From assembly GCA_021018995.1 (NCBI GenBank), contig CM037588.1:80697765-80761764 (forward strand): DNA of 64,000 nt, given 5' to 3'. The notes under the pieces are model-generated. The model saw only the letters and a list, made by a program, of their open reading frames with translations. It had not been told where the DNA came from and did not search any database. A program made the position numbers and the translations under genes. Shown in pieces: positions 10,658-20,804 of this stretch (position 1 is its first letter; every line of letters starts with the position of its first letter). This DNA is from Chloranthus sessilifolius. Its lineage: Eukaryota; Streptophyta; Magnoliopsida; Chloranthales; Chloranthaceae.

Positions 10658-12561
10658 TGTTGAGAACTGGAAAATACCATTTTTCACCCCTTAATCTGGG
10701 CCTTGATAGACCCTTGAGAGAACTAAATAAGTGTTTTAAGTGCTTGTTTTACAGCTAACAATAAAGGCAGGCTTAACCTTGAAAGTAGCTTAAAAGTGCC
10801 AAAAAGATGACAATCCATGTCAGTCCAAAGAAAGGAAGTGAAGAAACAACCTCATCAGCTGTTGAAAGGTCTAAAGTAAAGAGGCAAAGACCTGTAAGCG
10901 AAGCAGGGAACAATTCGAACAGAGAAATGCACTACAGAGTTCTTTTCGCAAAGAACCTGCACTTTTCGTAAAGAACCTTGAACTCTGCAAAAAGGACTAA
11001 AACTCCAGGCGTAGCTTTCGAAGAGCATCTGAACTCCTCGAAGAGAAAATTGAACTTTGCGAAAAGGAGAAAACACACTTCGAAGAGAAGATTGAACTTT
11101 GCGAAAAGGAGAAAACACAATTTGAAGAGAGATTGAACATTGCGAAAAGAGCTTCAGAAGTCACAGCACTTTGCAAAAAGGCCCCTAAGCTCTGCGAAAA
11201 GGTATTCTGGAGATTCGCAGCTTTAACAAGGGCAATTCAGTAATCTATTGCACATGTCCCAATGCGTTTGAAAACCTAGGGACATTCCAGAGGGTTCTAA
11301 GCATAAAGCGAAGGAATATTCCACCCCACGTGAGCACCTAGAGAGGGAATAACTTGGCAGGAACTTCTAGAAACTCTAACAAACTTTCAAAATGCATAAC
11401 AGAATTGATGCCTTTTTCACCTGATTGGCTGAAACAGATAGAGGAATTCTGATTGGCCAGAACAGATTTCGATCCCCGTGCTCGACTACCATTGGTCAAT
11501 AAAGATCTGAGAACCTCTGATTGGTTGATACACATCTGAGCTGGACCTGGGGAAAGCTATAAATTGATGAAGCATTTGCCCAATTGAGGCATCCAGATTT
11601 TGAGTTTCATTCCTATTCCCCCATTTCCAAACTAGATAGTTTGTCTGAAATCCCTGTAATAGCTTCACTTTTACTTGCAATTGAGAGCTGTGAGATACTT
11701 CTGTAAGTCAAAAGAGAGTTGTATTCAAGACTACAAATCTGAGAGCTGTTTAGGTTGTGCTCTGTAATTGTAATGGTGAATTTTAAAAGGTTGCTGTAAA
11801 CTATGCATTCTCCATTGGACTCATGTCAAGGGTTCCCTCTGATCTCCTCAGTACATTAGACTCCTTTAGATTCATTGTTTTGCATGCAATTTCCCTTCAT
11901 TCATTAATCCTGTAAGAATTAGTGTTGGTAACCTAGTCTCTTACAGCATTTGTAGTGATGTTTCCTGTTCTGAATTGAGGATTTGGATTAAAGACTATTG
12001 GATGGTTTGTGGCCATTAAAGTGGACAGACCATAGCCATAAGTGTAAGCCTAATCCTTGAATTAGATTTATCTCTCTTATATCTGTGCTTGTAGCCAGAT
12101 GAAGATTGGATCATCTCAGTTGAGCTGCAGTCTTTCTCATTAGATTTCAAAGAACAAATCAAAGTTAGATATTACTTCTCCATTTTTTGTATAAGTTTAC
12201 CTCAAACGTTTCCCCAACTCGGATCTGGATCACTTAGTTTAATTTTTACTTTTATCATTTAGTTAATGTGACAAATTCAACCTCCCATCTTATGTGCTTT
12301 GTAGATAGGATCAAAGGTCAGATCTGGTAGCTCAGATTTGGAGGTTTATCTTAAATTTTAAATCAATTCCCTGTGGACGATCTTTTATTCACTTACATTT
12401 AAAACTTGCTACAATTGGCCCTGATCTTGCAAGCTAATTCTCTTCTAACTGTGTTGATATTTCCTTATTTGTTTATATAGTCTAGAGCCACTGTAATTTA
12501 GCAGCTATAAATCTATTTTTCAAAACTCACATAAATCAAGCACACTAAGAAGATACCAACA
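10658..12561 (+). repeat. D 3' LTR (1904 bp)
   Basis: Partner of 5709-7572. The cluster at 10895-11220 contains intact TTCGCGAAAAG-like and CTTCGAAGAG motifs. A direct repeat of about 46 bp (GAAGAGAAAATTGAAC... unit, ~2.5 copies) spans 11037-11155. The TATA box is at 11558-11566, the palindrome module at 12000-12037 and the U5 block at 12355-12432. Where the two LTRs differ in the cluster region this copy agrees with E's LTR, so it is the ancestral version. Confidence 0.9.
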
Positions 12562-12830
12562 CACAATGGATTGTACTAGGTCATGTGGTCTCTCACAAAG
12601 GAATTGAGGTTGACAAGGCTAAAGTGAACTTGATTTCACATCTGCCCTCACCCAAGACTGTCGAGCAGATCATATCATTTTTAGGATATGGTGGATTTTA
12701 CAGGAGGTTCATCAAGGACTTCAGCAAGATTGCCAAACCATTGTCCCACTTGCTTTGCCAAAATGTGCCATTTGTATTTTCTACTGAGTGTCTTGAGGCC
12801 TTTGAGGCCTTGAAAAAATTACCTATGTAA
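12562..12830 (+). pseudogene. pol: C reverse transcriptase, C-terminal part after D
   Basis: Resumes immediately after the second CACAA copy with LGHVVSHKGIEVDKAKVNLI, then [20 protein letters not shown], the connection between RT and RNase H. The frame is lost near 12815 (KKLPM then stop) by a small deletion relative to A. Confidence 0.85.
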
Positions 12831-12835
12831 TCCAG

Positions 12836-13200
12836 GCCCCAGATTTCTCACTCCCCTTTGAGCTAATGTGTGATGCATCAGACTTAGCCATAGGTGTTGT
12901 CTTAGGGCATAGGACAGATAAGCTGCCTGCAGTGATCTATCATGCTAGCAAAATACTAGCTAAAGCTCAGCTCAATTACACCACAACTGAGAAGGAGTTG
13001 CTTGCTGTAGTGTTTGTTATGGACAAGTTTAGACCCTAATTGTTGGGATCTAAGATTATAGTTTTTACAGATCACTTAACCCTGAAATACCTATTGGCTA
13101 AGAAGGATGTAAAGCCAAGGTTGATCTGATGGATCCTCCTCTTGTAGGAGTTTGATCTTGAGATCAAACACAAAAAGAGTGGACAATGTGGTGGCTGACC
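12836..13200 (+). pseudogene. C RNase H domain
   Basis: [19 protein letters not shown] contains the first catalytic Asp. [18 protein letters not shown] contains the Glu and FTDHLTLKYLL the next Asp. All match A's RNase H at 28621-29277. Stops at 13037 and 13128 and a frameshift after KHKKS near 13180 interrupt it. It would degrade the RNA strand of the RNA/DNA hybrid. Confidence 0.8.
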
Positions 13201-13389
13201 ACATCTCTAGAATTATTTTGGAAGAATGTGCAGCAACACTTGTTAATGAGTTGTTCCCTGATGAGCAGCATTTTGCTTTACAGTCTAGTGTGCCCTGGTT
13301 TACAAACATTGTCAACTTTCTTGTTGTTGGTAAGAACCCTCCACACTGATCTAAGATAGACAAAGACCTATTCTTCTCTTAGGTTAGAC

Positions 13390-14586
13390 ATTTCTGTGGG
13401 AGGATCCATGCATGTACAAGCATTGTGCTGACCAGGTTATTAGGAGATGTGTGCCTGAAAGTGACTTTCACAACATTCTTTCAATGTGCCATGAGCAAGC
13501 CTGGGGAGGTCATTTAAGTGGCAAAACGACTACAGCAAAAGTCTTCCAATGTGGTTTGTATTGGCCTTCTTTGTTCGGAGGTGCCTACTTACATTGCAAG
13601 GCCTGTGAGAGATTTCAAAGGATGGGAGGCATTTCCAAGAGAGATTCCATGCCATTACAACCCATCCTAGTAATAGAACTTTTTGACATGGGGGCATTAA
13701 TTTTATGGTCTCTTTCCTACATCTAACAAATTTAATTTCATACTTGTAGCAGTGGACTATGTGTCCAAATGGATGGAAGCCATTGCCACAAGGACCAATG
13801 ACCACATAGTTATCCTTAAATTCTTGAAGGACAATATTTTCTCAAGATTTGGCATTCCCAGATCTATCATCAGTGATGGGGGGAGCCATTTCTGTAATAG
13901 ACCTTTTAAGAACTTACTCAAAAAGTATTCTGTTACAAATAGAATTGCAACTCCCTACCACCCATGGACACGTGGGCAAGTTAAAATTTATAATAGGGAG
14001 ATTAAGCATATTCTAGAAAAGACTGTGAGGGCTGATAGAAAGGATTGGGCACAAAAGCTGAATGATGCTTTGTAGCCTTATAGGACTGCCTATAAGACCC
14101 CTATTGGCATGTCCCCATTTAGGCTGGTGTATGGCAAGGCCTGCCACCTACCAATAGAGTTAGAGCACAGAGCCTATTGAGTTATCAAAGCAATGAATTT
14201 GAACCCTAACTTCTACTGGTTCTCACAGGATGTTGCAAATGGCAGAACTTCATGAACTGAGACTGAAAGCGTATGCAAATGCCAAAATGTACAAGGAGAG
14301 ATCAAAGGCATTCTTTGACAAGAAGATATTAATGAAGGACTTCAATGCTGGCACTAAGGTTTGGCTTTTTAACTCTAGACTTAAATTTTTTCTAGGAAAG
14401 TTGAAATCTAGATGGGATGGACCTTGCATTGTTATCAAAGCCTCCCCATCTGGTGCAGTGGAGATCTTGGCTCCAAAGACAGGAAAGACCATGAAAGTGA
14501 ATGGTCAAAGGCTTAAAATTTGTATAGAAAATTCAGTGGAGCCTCCTCAGACCATTCACCTACATGAACCTCCCGATACTCAATAA
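13390..14586 (+). pseudogene. C integrase
   Basis: The zinc-binding HHCC module is at 13480-13620 (MCHEQAWGGHLSG ... LHCKACERF). The core shows the second Asp in [12 protein letters not shown] (~13868) and the Glu position in [16 protein letters not shown] (~13975). The first Asp motif (LFDMGALI near 13680) is disrupted by a frameshift. The C-terminal domain 14230-14586 is open for 118 codons (SRLKFFLGKLKSRWDGPCIV) and ends at a TAA. Stops at 14072 and 14178 separate core and C-terminus. It would insert the cDNA into the host chromosome. Confidence 0.85.
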
Positions 14587-15520
14587 TCCATAGCTTTGTA
14601 ATATATGTACCATATATGTTGAAACTTGTCTGTGTTTTTGTTTGCCTAGGAACATACCCTTTATTTTTTTTAGGGAGATTTGTTTGTTTATTTTCATATC
14701 TGTCATTAGCATGGGAGATGCATGCCTATTTCCGGTAAGTGATTGAAGTACTGGCACTATAATTGTCAAGAATTTTCTTCCATGAAAAGCTTTTATCATT
14801 CTGAATTTTTGACATTCATGTGTTGGTGGGCGAAAGGACATTTTCATTAGAGAATGGAGCACATGTAAAAGGGTTGGTGCTAATGGCCACTGAATGGATG
14901 CATGACACTGTACATGCACAGGCAAGGGCACAAATTGAGAAAAGGGGTTAAGTGGTTCTTTCTCGCGGGGTTAAATGGCCTAATTTTCATAATTGCGAGC
15001 CATTTCAAGGTTTTCTCGCAGAGTCTTGAGGGCACGAAAAGAAGAATTCAAAATATGTTATTACGCGGGGTCTCTGAAACCCCAAATGGTTGTTCTTTAT
15101 GGAGATAACCAGTTAAGCCATATGAGAAATGAGAAACAGCATCACACACTTAGGCCCAATGTCAACTCTGCGAAGCACACAAAGATTCTGATGCTGTTTT
15201 CACAGAGCTACATTCTTCTGCGCGAATATCGGTCCCGCGAATTTACATCTGTACTTCCTGTGAAATCAATTCTGCGAGCCCTTGTGGATAGCTGCACGAA
15301 GCGCGAGATTGGCCCTTTTAAAATTGATGAATTTCTTCGATTTCTTCATTTCCTATCCCTCTACTTTAACTCCCAGTGCTAAAAATAGACCAACATTTAT
15401 TGTGCGATTTCATTCCCCATACTGAATTGTGTGATTTACCATTCCCAATAATAATCTCAATTTATTGCCAACTAACCTTCTTTAATTTTCTTCTGATTTC
15501 ATTCCCCATACTGAAATGTG
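14587..15520 (+). other. C post-pol spacer with GCGCGA-type motif cluster
   Basis: Non-coding. Positions 14960-15310 hold CpG motifs (TCTCGCGGGG, TTCTCGCAGAG, TTCTGCGCGAA, GTCCCGCGAAT, GAAGCGCGAG) at 20-60 bp spacing, as in the post-pol spacers of A and E. A TATA-like TTTTAAAATTG follows near 15317. A 26-bp direct repeat starting GATTTCATTCCCC lies at 15406-15431 and 15495-15520; the second copy ends at the junction with element B. The ORF3 expected after this spacer is absent. Confidence 0.6.
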
Positions 15521-17375
15521 AAGCCCCTGTGCGAAGTTAACAAGGTCACTTGAACTAAGACCATCAAGCCCCTGAGCTACATTAACAGAGTCACTTGATC
15601 CGAGACAAGACAGAATTTCAAGGTCAAGCACGCATGTGAAACAGGAGACAATGAGGTGCATCAGATTATCAGAACAAGAAATTTATAGAATCATGTGTAT
15701 ATTAGATGAACTAAATGCATTGTATCAAAACATGCAAAAACGGGTGCAAAAACATGTCTTAATACTTCAAAACATGCCAAGTATTATCTCATGTCAATTT
15801 AAAAAAAATATTAAGTATAGACTATGCGCATATATAACAACAATTCAAGAAAAATCAAGTAGTCGAGAACAACGTTCTTCCCTACCTTAAGTGTCGATAG
15901 TTCGCATCCATGTGTGCAAATCAAGTTAAAATCTTTTCCAACGCTTCTCATATATAGCCTATCACACGGATTGCATATACTCTATGTGTTAATAAACACA
16001 CTAGTCATAAGACAAAGACTCTTAAGACACCAAGGGGTACAAATCTCAAACCCTAATAGAATAGGAAATCTCAAACCCTAATAGAATAGGGCATCTCGTT
16101 GCTGTGAGGTGCAAGGTCGCAATGGTGAGGCCTTCAGGTGCCACATGAAACAAGCATCTCACTGCGGTGAGTTTTTCCCGAGAGGAAAAAGCCTTGAAAT
16201 CTTGCTGCAGCGAGGCCTTCAGGTACTTTCTCGCCGCAGCAAGGCTCTAAGTAGCCGCGGAGAGCTTGACAGGCTCGCTGCTTTTCTAATTTGCTCCCTG
16301 AGCCAAAATTTAGTGATTCGATGTATCGTTTCCATCCACAAGACTTAATATATTCACCTAATATGATGACTTGCTAAAACTAAGCTCTCAGCCATATTCA
16401 GACTACACAAACCACTTGGTTCAAGGCTTTAAAAATTGGCTTAAGCGGTTCTAAATCATATCTATGCCTAATTTTCTGAGGCTTCGAAGCATGCGATGCC
16501 AAAATGTATTCACTCGGGTCTATTTTTCATACATCGAGTCCCCAGACATTTGTGCAAGGATGCATGCACGAAAGTCGAGGCATCAGTTTTCACGAACTGG
16601 GTCACAACGACCCTTGCATGTCCGATTCCTAAATCCCAACTCAAAGACTAAGAACAACAAGCTTACAAAATACCGATCACAAGGTTACCTTAATGAGATT
16701 TCTACGCAAGGCTTCGAGCTTTTGCATTCACTTTCGCTCACGAGAATGTGCTTGATCATTTCAATCCCCGTCCGAAGGAGTTCACAGTTCAAGAGATTAG
16801 CTATTGTGGATGAGAATCTCTCCGTTGCAAGGTCGGGTCGAGCTAGCCGGAGATGGCTAGATCTGATGGTAGCAAGTTTTTCTTCAAGCTTGAGATGACG
16901 AGAGGGAAGGAGAGCTCTGCCTTTTGTTTCCTCTTACCCGACACACCAACTCCATTCAGGGACTATGCGTGCTTGAGAGTAATTTAAAAAGGGATGGGTT
17001 CCTATGCGAGGCTGCCGCACACTTATGTTCGTGTATAGCATGTCTTAAGGGCCTTAGATCTGGGATCCCTCTTGAATTCCTGGTTCTGATTTCCTAATGG
17101 GTCCAAATCGAGTCTTGGTACAGGGCCTTCACTAATGGGTTCAAGCCATAACTTTAGGATTAAATGGGTCTTATGATTCGGGTCCCAAACATGTTGGTCT
17201 TAACATTGGGCTAGTAGTTATTGGGCCTCACTTTGGCTCTAAATAATGGTCTCATACAAGGAGCCCCAATTACTACAACGGGTCTAGTTCTCAATAGACC
17301 CAGCCGTTATAGCTGAATAGCTTATCTTATTTGATCAGGTGCAATGTGGGTGAAGTCAAGTTACGGGGTGCTACA
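15521..17375 (-). repeat. B 3' LTR, truncated (about 1855 of 2715 bp)
   Basis: Aligns with 43033-44798 of the other LTR; bases equivalent to 42084-43032 are missing. The outer border at 15521 falls exactly inside the 45-bp minisatellite (two copies left of five). The motif cluster is at 16095-16275 (TCGCCGCAGCAAGG, GCTGCAGCGAGG). The TATA box on the minus strand is in TATATAG at 15951-15957. Roughly 10% differences from its partner in the stretch I aligned (15606-15770) make this the oldest pair here. Confidence 0.85.
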
Positions 17376-17390
17376 TCCTCCCTTCCTTAA
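17376..17390 (-). promoter_or_regulatory. B polypurine tract
   Basis: Minus-sense AAGGAAGGGAGGA directly precedes the LTR start TGTAGCACCCCG. This confirms the orientation and the LTR edge at 17375. Confidence 0.75.
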
Positions 17391-17959
17391 ATAAATTTTC
17401 GTCCTTGAAAATTGAAACGGTATAGATGGAGAAAGACTGCAATCGTACTATCATTTTATATGACCTACATCATGTCGTTAAAAGTATTTCACAAGGATGG
17501 GATGAGGGTGTACGGGAAAATCCCTTCCAACCAGTTTGAATGAGTGTCATCCAATTGTAGAAGTTTAGTTTCACATATATGAAAAAAATACATATCTTAA
17601 GATTTCCGGAGATAGTCATGATTCAACCAAGTGATTTACCTCTACTAGTGAAAATGAATAATGTATGGAAATTTCCTCAACATTAGTCATGTGTGCAAAG
17701 CATGTAAAAGTCAGTGTTATTCCTAATGAGGTATTTAAACTATTTGATTGTATTGTGAGTCTAAGTAAGTTTGACTAGATGTGGAGTATTCATTAGATGT
17801 TTTAAAGCATTGCAAAGGTATGCCAAATGTGTTTTAATGTATGATATATTGACATCACATTTATGAGTTCTAAGATTTGTAATTAATATTCTTAATGTAG
17901 GGAGTGTGTGCGAAATGATTATTCGGACCAGTTATTGATCCGCATGCTTGGTCGGCTGG
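17391..17959. other. B 3' non-coding region
   Basis: About 570 bases between the end of ORF3 and the polypurine tract. AT-rich; I see no ORF, repeat or structural RNA signal in it. Confidence 0.5.
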
Positions 17960-18328
17960 TTACGTGTCCCGACGTTGAGCTCCAGTTCCAGAAGGAACAA
18001 CTTCCCCAATATGTGCATCCCAGATAGAATCAGAGGTATACGCTTGTGCTCTTAATATCCATTGAGCGGCGTCATCTGGGAAGCAGTAATGTATAATGTC
18101 CATGAGCATTGGCTCCTTGAAATCCATACATCTCATGATTTCCATATAGATAGAGGTGTGGTCGGAGGAAGGGGGCATCGGTTATGGAAATTTATGGGCC
18201 ATTCGAATCATCTTCTTATCGGTTGATATCCATTCTTCAATTCCAAAAGGCATAATGTTATATGTCAAGCGCGTTTCATCCACCCATATCATATAGTTAC
18301 CCATTTCATCTTGGTAATCCTCGGCAAG
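17960..18328 (-). pseudogene. B ORF3, C-terminal part (distal to A)
   Basis: Reading from 18328 downward the frame begins LAEDYQDEMGNYMIWVDE and continues with one stop (18182-18184) into a 72-codon stretch containing CFPDDAAQWILRAQAYTS, ending at 17960. It is the same frame as the C-terminal end of the ORF3 part at 35837-36072 once A and one target copy are ignored. This shows A split a single coding region. Function unknown; see the N-terminal part. Confidence 0.65.
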
Positions 18329-19813
18329 TGTTGGTGCGTTTTCAAGTGCTTGCTACTGACTTTATTAAAGATAGTTATAAGAATGAGAAGAATAAAAGAG
18401 ATGAGTGAAAGAGTGAGAGTCATGGAGCAGCACGCCTAAACATACACAATCCTACAAGATACAGGGCATTTTGTAGCAAGTTTTAATAAGCAAGAGTTTG
18501 TCCCATAGGGAAGTTGATCTTATGCTCCAAGGGAGCCATATTTAGTAGGCCCTCCAGATCTGGCTACAGATCAGGCAATCCTAAACGGAAGGGGGTTTAG
18601 AGTCACTAGAATCTAAATTCCAAGGTATCCTAATGTCTAAACTATAGAAAGGGTTAAGAGAGAGGGTGGAGTGAGAAAATAAATAAAAAAGGGTGAGAAG
18701 TATGTTATGCGGTTCAGATCTGGTTAATTTCATAACTCAGATTCAGATCTGCTGCTATAGAAGTCCTGTCCAATGACTACGTTGTCACCACTGAGGAGAA
18801 AGAATCCGACTCATCTCTGTGCTATGATCCAATCCCTTTATGGCTATAACCTGTCCACTTTAATGGTCACAGACTATCCAATTGGGGAACCACAGTCCAG
18901 AGATGGGTTAGAACAAGTTTATCATTGTCGGCACTACGTCATCCAGGCTACAAGCTCAAGAGTCCGTAGGGAACCTCAACCTCTAAAGTGCTGTGTGGGG
19001 CTATGCTTGTATGGGAGCATGTTAGCCCAGACACATAGAACCAGCAAGAGTTCGAGTACAGCCCTAGATCTAGCTGTCTACTGCTAGAGAAACTGCAGTG
19101 ATCCAGTCGCAAGCCTACAATCTCTATAACCAAACCAAATCTGCCATCTGATGGCGGGTCTTCACAGATACAGGGGAGTCTGCCTTTGCACAATCCCTCA
19201 CAGGGCTACAAGCACAAGTGTAGAGAAAGACAATCCGTCTTGAGTCTGTGGATTGGCTTCACCCTAAGGCTATAGCCTGTCCACTTAAATGGTCACAGAC
19301 TATCCCAGAGGCTATCCTCCGCACAGGCTCAAGATAGAACAAGAAACATTACTGCCACCACCATGTTCACAAGGCTATAAAAGCTCATTGCTCCCATGGG
19401 GATTTCAGATCTAGTGGGTCCTGTGGTGGGGCTAGGCTTGTATAGGAGCATGTTAGCCAAGACACATAGGTCACTTAGATCTAAGTGAACCACAGTCTCA
19501 GTCCTCCATTGCTTACAATACATCCTAGCAGCGGAGGATCTCAAGGTAGCAGCCTTGCACAGAACAACTCACAAACCAAAATCCCATAAATGTAAAAGAC
19601 CCTATTGTAAAATTCCATTAATCTATCCCAAATAATCATACATAGGCATAGCCAGCAAATGCTGGACTATGGAGAGAAGAAAAAGATAAAAAGAAACTAC
19701 CTAAACCTAATCTACACTTACTGGTAATCTACAGCCGATCCCAGAAGAAGAAAACTAAATTCTATCTAAGAAGAGAAAAAACCCAAGCCCCCTTAAACCT
19801 AAATCAAGCTTAG

Positions 19814-19824
19814 GTTTATATAGC
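19814..19824 (-). promoter_or_regulatory. TATA box of A 3' LTR
   Basis: Minus-sense GCTATATAAAC, identical in the 5' LTR at 34855-34865. It lies ~215 bp downstream (in sense) of the GCGCGAG cluster. Confidence 0.65.
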
Positions 19825-20038
19825 AGTCAGCTTGGCAGTGTATCAGGGTTAGGAAACCCTAATTTTAACGATGCCACATGGCCTGATACTGTTCCTTGGA
19901 TGCCTCGGGGCACGTGCATGGGAATTGGAGCGTTGGAATGCATGCCCTAATTGTTGGAAGTTCCCAAAATGTTCTCTGCAGAAGTGAGGGAGAGTTAGAG
20001 TTCAAAGCCTCTCCAGGTAGCATTGGCTTCCAAGATTA

Positions 20039-20600
20039 TCGCGTGACAGAATTGTCTTCACGAGATTAGATCAGTTTGAAATTCTAGCCATCGCAGGATT
20101 GCCTTAATTGCAGTTGAAACAGTCGCGTGATAGAGCATTGAATTATCGTTGGATTGCTCTGGTCTTTGCGCGGTTGCATTTTCCTTATGAATGGTGTGGG
20201 AACTGTGCGAGCATTTCATTTCCCAGTGGATCTTTGCGAGGATCCTCGTGAGGTGGTGATGTGCATTAGTTTCTGAACTGCGCGAGAGGTTTTTTTGAAG
20301 TTTTGTATCCTGCGGCTATTGCGCGACAGCTTCTCGCAGAGACACCTGGAGCTCTCTCTCCTCAGCTGATCTAAGTGAATCGCGTGAGGTATGAGAGCTG
20401 CTTTTCTTGAGCTGCACAGGACTGCGTGAGCATTTATGTTTGAGCTTCGCGAGAGCTGCGCGAAGTATAACTCTGAACCCCAACTTCGCGAGAATAGCAC
20501 AGATACTTGGAAATGAAGGCTTGGGAAGCTCGTGAGGACTGTGCGAGGCTTAACTTCTGAATCTTCTGAAGCCTAAGAAAACTGCGCGAGGTTCAAATCT
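20039..20600 (-). repeat. A U3 motif cluster (GCGCGAG type)
   Basis: About 15 short CpG motifs: CTGCGCGAG, CTTCGCGAG, TCGCGTGA, TTGCGCGAC and decayed forms with CpG changed to TpG or CpA. Most are in the same orientation. The 5' LTR counterpart is 35079-35640. The same motif recurs in A's post-pol spacer and in LTR G. Confidence 0.7.
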
Positions 20601-20791
20601 TTGTCTGGATTCAGCTTTCACCCTTCTGAGGGGGTTCTGGGGGAAAAGTGGGCCCCTTAATAGGGTTCAGGCTTTATTATAGTTGCTGTTTATTACCTAC
20701 AGAAATGACTTAACACAAATTTATTAGATGGCTAAGGGTCTAACATCGGCTAAGTTAAGGGATGAAAAGTGGTACTTTTCAGGTCTTAACA

Positions 20792-20804
20792 CACCCCCAA
20801 ACCA
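20792..20804 (-). promoter_or_regulatory. A 3' polypurine tract
   Basis: Minus-sense GGTTTGGGGGTG abuts the LTR start TGTTAAGACC. The preceding AGGGACTAGCAAAG matches D and E. Confidence 0.75.

Larger units (their letters stand above)
5709..12561 (+). mobile_element. Element D: complete non-autonomous LTR retrotransposon inserted in C pol
   Basis: Two LTRs (5709-7572 and 10658-12561) both start TGTTGAGAACTGG and end GATACCAACA. The flanking 5-bp direct repeat CACAA (5704-5708 and 12562-12566) is perfect. The 3085-bp interior has a tRNA-Asp primer site, a conserved 3' region and a polypurine tract but no gag or pol homology, so it is a LARD-like cargo element. Its LTR family is that of element E, which retains gag and protease. 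LTR divergence is low (about 16 differences in the last ~980 bases by eye), so it is the youngest insertion readable here. Confidence 0.9.
552..15520 (+). mobile_element. Element C: old Athila-like Ty3/gypsy retrotransposon, interrupted by D
   Basis: Order on the plus strand: partial LTR, tRNA-Asp primer site, gag, protease, reverse transcriptase, [element D at 5709-12561], RT connection, RNase H, integrase, post-pol spacer. Removing D and one CACAA copy leaves the pol frame continuous. Every domain carries stops or frameshifts, so it is a fossil. The 3' ORF, 3' untranslated region and 3' LTR are missing: at 15520/15521 the sequence changes abruptly into the truncated LTR of element B. The protease signature DLGAS and RT signature FMDDFSVFG are Athila-type. 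Confidence 0.8.
18329..20791 (-). repeat. A 3' LTR
   Basis: U5 side at the low-coordinate end: the shared block AAACTTGCTACAA (minus) lies within 18450-18530. The palindrome module TGTCCACTT-AATGGTCACAG occurs twice, at 18842-18880 and 19268-19306. The TATA box, GCTATATAAAC on the minus strand, is at 19814-19824. Upstream in sense (20039-20600) is a cluster of GCGCGAG/TCGCGAG/GCGTGAG motifs at 30-60 bp spacing. Plus-strand ORFs here are not genes. Confidence 0.9.

Noticed and set aside
18773-19087. 104-codon plus-strand frame, present in both A LTRs (also 33813)
   Set aside because: Antisense to the element and conserved only because the LTRs are copies; it is broken differently in the two.
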